Shown one piece after another: positions 1 through 7,009 of a stretch of 64,000 bases of DNA. The notes beneath the pieces were generated by a model, which saw only the letters and a program-made list of their open reading frames with translations, did no database searches and had not been told where the DNA came from. The translations under genes were made by a program, and so were the position numbers. Each line of letters begins with the position of its first letter. Position 1 is the stretch's first letter. The DNA is from Salipiger thiooxidans (GTDB lineage Bacteria; Pseudomonadota; Alphaproteobacteria; Rhodobacterales; Rhodobacteraceae): positions 1-64,000 of the forward strand of contig NZ_FNAV01000012.1 in the NCBI RefSeq assembly GCF_900102075.1. The letters run 5' to 3'.

Positions 1-1
1 C

Positions 2-478
2 ATGAAGGAGCTGAACCTGCGTGCCGACGAGTTCATCGTCACCGGCAAGGGGCCGGCGGCGGAGGCCTTCGCGCGGATCGGGCTCGGGGCGGCGGGTCTC
101 GAGCGCAAGCTCGAGGCGCCCGAGGCGCTGCTGCTCGAGATCATCGGGCGCATGGAGGATCTCGACCGCGCCGCGCAGATCCGGGTGGCCGACGAGATCT
201 TCGGCGGCACCGGCGGCGAGCGCTTCGTCGAGCTGCTGGCGCGCGGCGAGGACGGCATGCGCGCGATGATGCAGGAGGCTCGCGAGATGGGGCTGGTGAT
301 GGAGGCCGAGCTGGTCGCCAACCCCCGCGTCGACTACGCGCTCTCCGGCGTGGACAGCGCCTCGGGCGGGCCGACCTCCGGTCCGCGCGGCTGCCTGCGC
401 GACAGCCGGGCTGGCACGATCTCCTCCGGCGCGCCGGCGCACCGCTACTGCCCCGCCTTCACCCTTCCGATCACCTGA
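2..478 (+). CDS. Phage tape-measure-like fragment, probably a deletion fusion
   Basis: The frame is open from the window edge, so the true start may lie outside. Residues about 30-105 are helical and alanine/glutamate-rich and resemble part of a phage tail tape-measure protein. From about residue 110 the composition changes to Ser/Gly/Pro-rich with two Cys, and the protein stops at 158 residues, far shorter than any tape-measure protein. Inference: an internal deletion joined a tape-measure segment to the end of another tail gene. The stop lies 9 bases before the next gene's ATG, so the operon order survives. The tape-measure match is from memory of the family and is tentative. Confidence 0.45.
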   Translation: MKELNLRADEFIVTGKGPAAEAFARIGLGAAGLERKLEAPEALLLEIIGRMEDLDRAAQIRVADEIFGGTGGERFVELLARGEDGMRAMMQEAREMGLVMEAELVANPRVDYALSGVDSASGGPTSGPRGCLRDSRAGTISSGAPAHRYCPAFTLPIT

Positions 479-487
479 GGATCCGCC

Positions 488-1288
488 ATGACGATCACCC
501 GATACACCCAGCTCGGCGCCGCCACGATGGCGCGCCCCTCGGCCTCGCCGGTCACCATCAATTCCACGCTCTCGAAGATCGCCTCGGTGGGCGGGCTGCT
601 GGCCTACCTCGACCCGGGGCAGGTGGCCGAGAGCATCGCGCCGCTCTCGCTCAAGGAGCTGGTCTCGCGCAACCACCGCTTCAACGCTGCGACCACGGGC
701 GAGAGCCCGACCGCCACGACGTTGGGTGGTCTCGCGGCCTATGACTACGACGGCGCCAACGACGCGCTGGACCTCATCAACATCGACAGCGGTGGCAACG
801 TGAACATTCTGCCGCTCGGCGCGAGCTACTCGGTGATCCTCGCGGCGCAGCCCGACGCGCTCTCCGGCGCCCGGTCGCTGTTCGGCGGGGTCGCGGGCAG
901 CGGCACCTGGGCGCGGCTCGACGTCAACTCGAACGGCGCTCTGGCGGGCTACCACGGCGGCGGTGCGGGGATTCCGCAGACGGTTCCCGGGCGCATCACC
1001 GCCGGGGCAACGCATCTCTGCGCGCTGAGCTTCGACGCGGCGGCAAACACGCTGGCGGTCTACGCCAACGGGCTGATCGGCAGCACCGTGCAGAGCGGCC
1101 CCGCGGCGCTGACCAACCGCACGCTGCAGCTCGGCAACCACGCGGCCTCGGGCTTCCAGCAGTTCGACGGCAAGATCGGCGACGTCATCGTCTTCGACTG
1201 GGCGATGCAGGCGGCGGAGAACGCCCTGCGGCGCCAGATCGTGCACGAGGCCCTCGCCGCGAAATGGGGCGTCACCCTGCTGGGGTAA
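488..1288 (+). CDS. Phage structural protein with LamG/concanavalin-like fold
   Basis: A 266-residue protein with no signal peptide. Residues about 70-250 are rich in short beta strands, with the pattern of LamG-like jelly-roll domains used by phage tail or host-recognition proteins, including GKIGDVIVFD followed by a helical end. It follows the tape-measure fragment and precedes the lysis genes, the usual place for tail-tip or decoration proteins. Binding of a surface sugar or polymer is an inference from fold and position only. A 9-bp inverted repeat lies downstream at 1324-1332/1354-1362 but has no T-run. Confidence 0.5.
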   Translation: MTITRYTQLGAATMARPSASPVTINSTLSKIASVGGLLAYLDPGQVAESIAPLSLKELVSRNHRFNAATTGESPTATTLGGLAAYDYDGANDALDLINIDSGGNVNILPLGASYSVILAAQPDALSGARSLFGGVAGSGTWARLDVNSNGALAGYHGGGAGIPQTVPGRITAGATHLCALSFDAAANTLAVYANGLIGSTVQSGPAALTNRTLQLGNHAASGFQQFDGKIGDVIVFDWAMQAAENALRRQIVHEALAAKWGVTLLG

Positions 1289-1481
1289 GGCGCCAGCGCT
1301 GGTCCGGACTTCACTGAAGATGAGGCCACCGGTTCTGCACGGGCTTGCGCATGCCGGTGGCCGCCACAGGGCGCACAAAGGGTGAGCCCCCTGTGGCAGA
1401 GCACGATCTGGTGCGTTCGACGTGCCCGGCAAATCACGAGTTTGAACAGTACAGACCGGGGTGGAAATGGGAGACAGAAAC

Positions 1482-2087
1482 ATGACCGGCGACGAGTTCC
1501 CGAAGTCCAGAAGCGGCCGGGTGATCGAACTGGGAAAGATCATGGGCGCCATCGCTGCCATCTTCGGCGCCACCAGCTTGATATGGGGGATGACCTTCGG
1601 GCCGCTGCGCGAGGGCTACCTGATGATAGGCGACTTCGTGGACCGCTTCGCGCGCCTCGAGGTCACCGTCTCCGAGCTGCAGCAGGATGTGGCGCGGGCC
1701 AATGGCGAGGACCGGGTCATCCGGCAGATTCAGGGCCAGAGCTACATCCGCGAGCCGGTGAAGCAGGGCGACAACGTGGTGATGACCATGGTGGCGGCGC
1801 GCACGAAGCTCGGGGTCGACTGTCGCCTCACCGACTGGACGCCGATATTTACTGACGAGCTCAACATCCCGACGCCGGGGCAGCGGCTGAACGCGGGACG
1901 TGCGCCCCGGCAGCTCAGCGACGACACGCAGACGCTGCGCATCGAGATGATCCCTCCGGCCATCCTCCGGCCCGGGCGGATCACGGTCTACCTGACGCTG
2001 ACCTACCAGTGCCCGACCGAGAACGGCACGACCACCGTCCAGGACCGCACGGACACGTTGGCCTATCAGCTCTTGTCTGCCGGGTGA
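1482..2087 (+). CDS. Small single-span membrane protein of unknown function, phage region
   Basis: Start chosen at ATG 1482 because GGGAG at 1469-1473 lies 8 bases upstream; GTG 1461 and ATG 1467 are in frame but lack as good a site. The 201-residue product has one hydrophobic segment (about residues 18-38), then a short heptad-like stretch (about 45-65), then a soluble domain with two cysteines that is probably beta-rich. I do not recognise the family. Between tail and lysis genes it could be a tail-associated or membrane accessory protein; no catalytic motif is visible. Confidence 0.5.
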   Translation: MTGDEFPKSRSGRVIELGKIMGAIAAIFGATSLIWGMTFGPLREGYLMIGDFVDRFARLEVTVSELQQDVARANGEDRVIRQIQGQSYIREPVKQGDNVVMTMVAARTKLGVDCRLTDWTPIFTDELNIPTPGQRLNAGRAPRQLSDDTQTLRIEMIPPAILRPGRITVYLTLTYQCPTENGTTTVQDRTDTLAYQLLSAG

Positions 2088-2401
2088 GGGACGGGCGCAG
2101 CCACTAGATAGGGAACTTGGCGCCGAAGGGTTGGCGGCTTCAGCGCCTGGCTGAACCCGCTCGTCGACTTCAAGCGATCACGGGCTCCGGCGCAACCCTG
2201 CAAGTTGTGTCAGCTGGCCTTGGCCTATCTCGGCCTGGGGGTGGCGCGGCAAATAACGGGCGCAGCGAAATAAGTGTGGTCGGGCGAGACATCGTGAGTG
2301 GTGGCCGCGCTGCGCCCGCAACCCTGAGTATACACGAAATCTGAAACCGAGAATTACATTTCTTTAGTCGACGCTGCCGAAACAGCGTCCCGTCTCTGAC
2401 C
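2088..2401. other. Non-coding stretch before the lysis cassette
   Basis: About 310 bases without a convincing gene. A 75-codon open frame at 2117-2344 has no ribosome-binding site and no recognisable sequence. The 3' part (about 2330-2375) is AT-rich relative to its surroundings and could hold a promoter, but no clear -35/-10 pair is visible. Confidence 0.4.
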
Positions 2402-2425
2402 GCCCCGCCTCGTGCGGGGCTTTTT
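2402..2425 (+). terminator. Intrinsic terminator just before the endolysin gene
   Basis: A perfect 7-bp stem (GCCCCGC/GCGGGGC) with loop CTCGT is followed by five T. It ends 15 bases before the endolysin ATG, so transcription from upstream must read through it to reach the lysis genes. Confidence 0.75.
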
Positions 2426-2440
2426 CATGGGAGAATCTCA

Positions 2441-3232
2441 ATGAAGCTTATCGCCAACTGGCGCGACGTCGCGAAGAAGAGCCACAGCATGTGGGCCTTC
2501 TACCTGAGCCTCGTCTTCCTGCTGCTGCCGGAAGCGCTCTATTACTTCCTCGCCCTCGATACGAACCCGCACCTCTGGTTTTGGCTCGGCGTCGCCTTCC
2601 TCGTCTACGGGATCTGGGGCCGCCTGAAAGATCAGGGCATCGACCGGACCACGCTCAGGAGCCCGCTCTACGTCGTCCTTCTGGCGGCGATCATCGCGGG
2701 GGGAGGCGTCTTCCTGACCGGCGAGCGCCCGCACCGGCCCGCCAATGTCCCGCGGCTCTCGCAGGCAGGGCCGGAACAGCTCTTCCTCCAGGAGGCGATT
2801 CCGCTGGTCTCGAAGTGGGAGGGGCTCAGGACCGAGGCCTACCTCGACACCATCGCGAGCCCGCCGGTCTGGACCGTGTGTTATGGCGAGACCGTCGGCG
2901 TGAAGGCGGGGGACCGCTACAGCGCGGACGAGTGCGCGGCCATGCTCGGCCGCCGGATCCTCGTCTATCGCTCCGGCCTGCACCGGTACATGTCACCCGA
3001 GACGCTGGCGCGGCGGATGCCGCCAACGCGGGACGCGGCGTACACCTCGCTCGCCTACAACGTCGGGGTGGCCGGGGCAGGGAAGAGCACGGCGACCAGG
3101 CGCCTGAACGCCGGGGACATCCGCGGCGGCTGCGAGGCGCTGACCTGGTGGAACAAGGCCGGTGGCCGCGTGATCCGCGGGTTGGTGAACCGCCGTGCAG
3201 AGGAGCAGGCCAAGTGCCTGATCGGCGCATGA
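2441..3232 (+). CDS. Phage endolysin (GH24 muramidase type) with N-terminal membrane domain
   Basis: A 263-residue protein. Residues about 18-37, 44-60 and 75-93 are hydrophobic and probably form a membrane domain resembling small phage holin-like proteins. The C-terminal half is lysozyme-like: Glu127 in KWEGLR, Asp136 in AYLDT and Thr145 in VWTVCYG fit the E-8-D-5-T triad of T4-type lysozymes, with about three extra residues before the Thr. It would cut the glycan strands of peptidoglycan during lysis. GGGAGA lies just upstream of the ATG, and the spanin-like pair follows. The membrane part could be a holin fused to the enzyme or simply an anchor. Confidence 0.85.
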   Translation: MKLIANWRDVAKKSHSMWAFYLSLVFLLLPEALYYFLALDTNPHLWFWLGVAFLVYGIWGRLKDQGIDRTTLRSPLYVVLLAAIIAGGGVFLTGERPHRPANVPRLSQAGPEQLFLQEAIPLVSKWEGLRTEAYLDTIASPPVWTVCYGETVGVKAGDRYSADECAAMLGRRILVYRSGLHRYMSPETLARRMPPTRDAAYTSLAYNVGVAGAGKSTATRRLNAGDIRGGCEALTWWNKAGGRVIRGLVNRRAEEQAKCLIGA

Positions 3233-3272
3233 GCTCGCTCATGGTGGCATCCCGCAGCGCGAGGATGGGCTG

Positions 3273-3482
3273 ATGGGCCGATTCTGGTTCGGCATCCCGG
3301 ACGTGGCGAAGACCATCCTGTTCTTCACCGGCTTCGCGCTGGTCTGCGGCTTCGCGGGCTGGCTCATCCGCGGCGGCTGCGACGAGGCCGCGAACCTCGA
3401 GGCCTGCCGCGAGCGCACCAAGATCGAAAAGGAGATCCGCCGTGAAAGCGATGATGATTTGCTGCGTGGCATTACTGAGTAG
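3273..3482 (+). CDS. Small membrane protein, probable inner-membrane spanin (Rz-like)
   Basis: A 69-residue protein with one membrane span (about residues 12-33) followed by a charged, helical tail, the layout of an i-spanin, although the periplasmic part is short. It directly follows the endolysin, and the lipoprotein gene beginning at 3442 starts inside it in another frame, as in Rz/Rz1 arrangements. The assignment rests on position, topology and overlap, not on a sequence match. Confidence 0.5.
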   Translation: MGRFWFGIPDVAKTILFFTGFALVCGFAGWLIRGGCDEAANLEACRERTKIEKEIRRESDDDLLRGITE

Positions 3483-3879
3483 CTGTGCCGTGCCGGGCGA
3501 CTTCTGCGAGGTCGTGACCGGCGAGAAGCGTTTCGACCCGGCGACCGGCGCCGCGATGATCCGCACGGATCGCGAGGACGTGGTGCAGATCCGGGTCGAA
3601 AACGACTACTGGCTGGCGCGCTGTCAGGTGTCAGACAAAAGCGACTTTACTGTCAGGTCGCTGACCCATTTCGCCTTTACCAAGGAAAAGCCGTCGTTCG
3701 CGCCACATGCAGGAAAGGTCGGGAGTGAGCCCAAACTCCTCATTGGCGAGAACGCGTTCTCCCGAATAATTTCTGTGGCGCAGCAAGGATGTCCTCTTGC
3801 CCTGTCCCGCGCTACGCGCGGAACTCACAGGCAGGAGCGCGACAGGCCGGTTGCCCGTCCCGCCGCGGCCCGAATGTGA
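3442..3879 (+). CDS. Lipoprotein, probable outer-membrane spanin (Rz1-like), 3' end displaced
   Basis: Starts at GTG 3442 with AAGGAG 7 bases upstream, inside the preceding gene. A short hydrophobic leader ends in LLSSC, a lipobox (Cys15), so the mature protein is a lipoprotein; facing the preceding membrane protein it would be the o-spanin. The phage-like part runs to about residue 60 (base 3621). From 3622 the frame runs into a pair of 29-30 bp repeats and lower-GC DNA, giving about 85 unrelated residues. Inference: an element inserted at the 3' end replaced the original stop. Whether the protein still works is unclear. Confidence 0.5.
   Translation: MKAMMICCVALLSSCAVPGDFCEVVTGEKRFDPATGAAMIRTDREDVVQIRVENDYWLARCQVSDKSDFTVRSLTHFAFTKEKPSFAPHAGKVGSEPKLLIGENAFSRIISVAQQGCPLALSRATRGTHRQERDRPVARPAAARM
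3622..3680. repeat. Two imperfect 29-30 bp tandem repeats, candidate transposon end
   Basis: Copies at 3622-3650 and 3651-3680 both begin TGTCAGGT and end TTTAC, with partly matching centres. Multiple sub-terminal repeats starting with TG are typical of IS21-like element ends. No transposase gene lies between here and the sulfatase, so this would be a remnant. It marks the boundary between the prophage and the accessory region. Confidence 0.4.
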
Positions 3880-3880
3880 C

Positions 3881-6253
3881 CTACTGCAGTTCGACGGTTA
3901 CCTGCTTGATCGTGCCGGTGAATGCGAATGGCGCAGCTTCCCTGTAGGCGGGAGTGACCGTTGCACCGAGGTCCATTCCAATGTCCAGCGTCTCTGTTGC
4001 GGAGTAGCGGGACGGCACGACCTTCTCCACGTTTCCGGTTGCAACCTCGGCACCGTCCACGAGAAGCGTCGCCGTGCCGCCTGTAACCTCCTTCCCGGCC
4101 TCAAAAGGAAGCTGTTCATAGATCATCGTCACGGTGTGCTCACCTGCTTCCAGCGGCGTCTCTCCCGCAACCCGGTAGAGCTCCTTGCCGAAAAAGTTGA
4201 ACTCATAGACCGGCACCCCGTCCTCGAGATACAGCGTGTATCCGGCCGCTGACCCACCGTTCGCGATCATCACGCCGCTTGCGCCTCCCTCGGGCACCTC
4301 GATTTCGGCGGTGATCGTATGGGAGCGCTGATAGGCCGGAGCCGCGCTGCCTTCGGGTATGCGGACCGTGCCCGGCGCATAGGTGAAGACGTTGCGACCG
4401 CGGGTCACGGACGGGCGTTCGGGGTTTCTTGCGCGATCAGAGAAGCGATCGTCGAGCGGGTAGACCTGGAACTTCTGGGCCTCTTCGTCGAACATCGCCT
4501 GAAGCTCGGCGAGCTTCTCGGGGTTCTCGGCGGCAACGTCATGTGCCTCAGAGAAATCTTCCTCGATGTTGTAGAGCTCCCAGGTGTTGTTGTCGAAACC
4601 GACCGAGCCGGTCAGCTCCCAGGGTGCGCCGTGGAACGACGCGGCGACCCAGCCATCATGATAGAGCGCGCGATGCCCTCCGGTCTCGAAGTACTGCGTG
4701 TGCCGTGTCCCGGGGGCCTCGGCGTCGGCAAAGGTGTAGTCCATGCTCACGCCTGCCATGGGCGTCTGCTCGGTGCCGTTGACCACTTCGGGCTCGGGAA
4801 TGCCCACCGCTTCGAGGATCGTCGGGGCGATGTCCACGACGTGATGGAACTGCGTCCGGATGCCACCGGTGTCGGTGATCTGCGCGGGCCAGCTGATGAC
4901 CATGCCATTTCGGGTCCCCCCGAAATGCGAGGGCACGCGCTTCATCCACTGGAACGGCGACGAACCTGCCCAGGCCCAGCCCACAGGGTAGTGATTTTCA
5001 TGTAGCGGGCCGCCGATCTCGTCCATCACGGGCAGCTGCGCTTCGACCGTGTCGGGTACGCCGTTCTGGGTCATCATATTGTTCAGAGTGCCGGTGATGC
5101 TGCCCTCGGCGCTCGGGCCGTTGTCGCCCGCAATGAGGATGATCAGCGTATTGTCGGCACCGGGCATGGTGCGGACCTTCTCGATGAGGCGCCCGATTTC
5201 ATAATCGGTCTGCGCCAGGAAGCCGGCAAAGACCTCCTGGTGCTTGCTGAAGAGTTTTTGTGCATCTGCGTCCAGGGCGTCCCAGGCCCGGATCTCCTCC
5301 GGTCGCGGCGTGAGGTCCGTATCCTCGGGGACGACGCCGATATCCTTCTGCCGGGCCAGTGTCTCTTCGCGGACCGCGTCCCAGCCCTGGTCGAACTGGC
5401 CGGCGAACTTGTCGATCCATTCCTGGCTGACATGCAGCGGGGCATGCACCGCGCCCGGCGCAAAATACATGAAGTAGGGCTTGTCGGGCGCGATGGACTG
5501 CTGGCGATCGAGCCAAGCGACCGCGTCATCCACCAGATCGACGTTGAGGTTGTAGCCTTGCTCCGGGGTGGTCTCCGGCTCCACAGGAATCGTGTTGCGG
5601 AACAGCTGCGGATCCCACTGGCTGGTCTCACCGCCCTGGAAACCGTACCAGTATTCAAAGCCCAGCCCGGTGGGCCAGTGATCAAATGGCCCCATGGGAG
5701 AGGTCTCCCAATCCGGCGTATTGTGCCACTTGCCGAAAGCCGAGGTCGAATAGCCGTGATCCTTGAGGATCTCCGCGATGGTCGCGGTAGAGCGCGGCCA
5801 GATGCTGTCGTAGCCGGGATAGCCGGTGGAGAGCTCGGTGATCGTGCCAAAACCGCTTTGATGATGATTGCGCCCGGTCAGCAGGGCCGCCCGCGTCGGC
5901 GAGCAGATTGCGGTGGTGTGGAACCGCGTATAACGCAGGCCATCTTCTGCAAGGGCATCCATCGCCGGGGTCGGAACCGGCCCCCCGAATGTGCCTGGCT
6001 GGCCGAACCCAAGGTCGTCGATCAGCACGACCAGGACGTTGGGCGCCCCTTCGGGCGGTGTCACCGGCTGCGGATAATCCTGCGTCGAGCCTTCGAAGGT
6101 CTTGGTGATGACCCCGTTGAATGGTGCCGGCGGCAGCGGCAGGACCGAGCCGCCCCGGGGCGCATCTTGCGCGCTGACCGTTGAAGCAGACGTGATGAAC
6201 AGGAGGGCAGCGCCTTCTCGAAGCGCACGCCTGAAGTGGAACCGCTGGGTCAT
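3881..6253 (-). CDS. Exported arylsulfatase, type I formylglycine family
   Basis: A 790-residue hydrolase of sulfate esters. Residues 1-29 look like a Sec signal peptide, so it acts outside the cytoplasm. The sulfatase signature CSPTRAALLTGR carries Cys117, Pro119 and Arg121; Cys117 would be converted to formylglycine, which needs a maturation enzyme not seen here. Metal-site motifs include LIDDLGFG near residue 77 and GDNGPS further on. Residues about 640-790 form an extra beta-rich C-terminal domain, making this longer than typical 500-600-residue enzymes and like the larger aryl/alkyl-sulfatase forms. GAGGGA precedes the ATG. An inverted repeat TCAGT/ACTGA at 6263-6276 lies just upstream and could be an operator. 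Confidence 0.9.
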   Translation of the reverse strand: MTQRFHFRRALREGAALLFITSASTVSAQDAPRGGSVLPLPPAPFNGVITKTFEGSTQDYPQPVTPPEGAPNVLVVLIDDLGFGQPGTFGGPVPTPAMDALAEDGLRYTRFHTTAICSPTRAALLTGRNHHQSGFGTITELSTGYPGYDSIWPRSTATIAEILKDHGYSTSAFGKWHNTPDWETSPMGPFDHWPTGLGFEYWYGFQGGETSQWDPQLFRNTIPVEPETTPEQGYNLNVDLVDDAVAWLDRQQSIAPDKPYFMYFAPGAVHAPLHVSQEWIDKFAGQFDQGWDAVREETLARQKDIGVVPEDTDLTPRPEEIRAWDALDADAQKLFSKHQEVFAGFLAQTDYEIGRLIEKVRTMPGADNTLIILIAGDNGPSAEGSITGTLNNMMTQNGVPDTVEAQLPVMDEIGGPLHENHYPVGWAWAGSSPFQWMKRVPSHFGGTRNGMVISWPAQITDTGGIRTQFHHVVDIAPTILEAVGIPEPEVVNGTEQTPMAGVSMDYTFADAEAPGTRHTQYFETGGHRALYHDGWVAASFHGAPWELTGSVGFDNNTWELYNIEEDFSEAHDVAAENPEKLAELQAMFDEEAQKFQVYPLDDRFSDRARNPERPSVTRGRNVFTYAPGTVRIPEGSAAPAYQRSHTITAEIEVPEGGASGVMIANGGSAAGYTLYLEDGVPVYEFNFFGKELYRVAGETPLEAGEHTVTMIYEQLPFEAGKEVTGGTATLLVDGAEVATGNVEKVVPSRYSATETLDIGMDLGATVTPAYREAAPFAFTGTIKQVTVELQ

Positions 6254-6586
6254 AGACTTCCCTCAGTAATCACTGAATCAATCTTGATGCTAGGTTAACA
6301 CACAATTCATGCGTGCAAATAGGCCTCTTTCACTCGCGCAATTCGGAGCGAAGCTGCGGTCACGAGGTGACCCAGCACCTGCCGGACCTCCCGCCGGGGG
6401 CTGTGGACCCTACCGGCTGAACGCTCTCGGATGCGGCGCTGGCGCGGCTGCCATGCTCGGCCTGTGGGGGGCGGGCGGCCCGAAGAGGTGCGGTTCGGGT
6501 GGAGCCATGGGGGCGGGGGAGCCTGGTGCGCTTTTAGGCAGTCTTCTGCGATAGCGTACTGGCGGCAGCTGCGGTCCCGGGAAAAC
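6254..6586. other. Intergenic stretch upstream of the sulfatase
   Basis: Next to the sulfatase start the DNA is AT-rich (6254-6320) and holds the small palindrome at 6263-6276, so the sulfatase promoter probably lies here. The GC-rich remainder contains an open frame at 6309-6554 with no ribosome-binding site and a Gly/Ala-rich product, which I do not accept as a gene. Confidence 0.4.
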
Positions 6587-6673
6587 TCACAAAATCAGTC
6601 AAGATGACCTTGCGTCATCTTTGGGTCTATTGTTTCAAGCCGCCAGCGGCTCATGCCGCGTTTTGTGATTTTT
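6587..6673 (+). ncRNA. Predicted multi-stem RNA structure upstream of the zinc-ribbon gene
   Basis: An outer 8-bp stem (TCACAAAA 6587-6594 with TTTTGTGA 6661-6668, followed by TTTTT) encloses a perfect 8-bp hairpin (AAGATGAC 6601-6608 with GTCATCTT 6614-6621) and a short GCCGC/GCGGC hairpin (6639-6650). The T-run suggests a transcript could end here, 30 bases before the next start codon. It could be a leader or attenuator, or a small RNA with its terminator. No known RNA family was recognised. Confidence 0.35.
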
Positions 6674-6703
6674 CGGTAACCAAAGAACAGGTGCTCGACC
6701 ACT

Positions 6704-6889
6704 ATGCGGCTCGATCAACAGAGATACTTCCACTGCAAACACTGTAGTCACAAACTCCGCTTCGGGCGCCGCGAATGCGGTGCCTGTTACCAGCACACGC
6801 CGGTCTACAACCGGTTCATCTTCTGGCTGGTGCTGGTCCTGCTGCTCACGGTCAGCCCACTCGCTTCGTTGGTCGTCGCTGCGGTATAG
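6704..6889 (+). CDS. Zinc-ribbon membrane microprotein
   Basis: A 61-residue protein. Residues 11-29 hold two Cys pairs (CKHC and CGAC), the layout of a small zinc ribbon, and residues about 38-58 form one membrane span. Function is unknown; such proteins can anchor or sense at the membrane. The ribosome-binding site is weak. Local GC is clearly lower than in neighbouring genes, and structured repeats lie on both sides (6587-6673 and 6897-6981), suggesting an acquired unit. A chance frame is unlikely because the cysteine spacing and the span both look selected. Confidence 0.55.
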   Translation: MRLDQQRYFHCKHCSHKLRFGRRECGACYQHTPVYNRFIFWLVLVLLLTVSPLASLVVAAV

Positions 6890-6896
6890 CTGCTCA

Positions 6897-6981
6897 ATAG
6901 GATGCTGCGAACGTTTCAAGATTCACGATCCGTTCTCGCTTTGTTCGTTGAAACGTGAGAGGCTAAGAAGCTGTATCCTAT
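6897..6981. repeat. Nested inverted repeat downstream of the microprotein gene
   Basis: Outer arms ATAGGAT (6897-6903) and ATCCTAT (6975-6981) enclose inner arms ACGTTTCAA (6911-6919) and TTGAAACGT (6948-6956). It lies between the convergent microprotein and sulfotransferase genes. It may be a two-way terminator or a mobile-element end; no good T-run follows. Confidence 0.45.
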
Positions 6982-7009
6982 CGAGTTTTCGAACTCTGGT
7001 ACGACAGCA

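Noticed and set aside
2117-2344. 75-codon frame before the endolysin
   Set aside because: No ribosome site, mixed composition, and it runs into the AT-rich region; no recognisable sequence.
6309-6554. 81-codon plus-strand frame upstream of the sulfatase
   Set aside because: Gly/Ala-rich with no ribosome site, span or motif; it looks like chance in GC-rich DNA.
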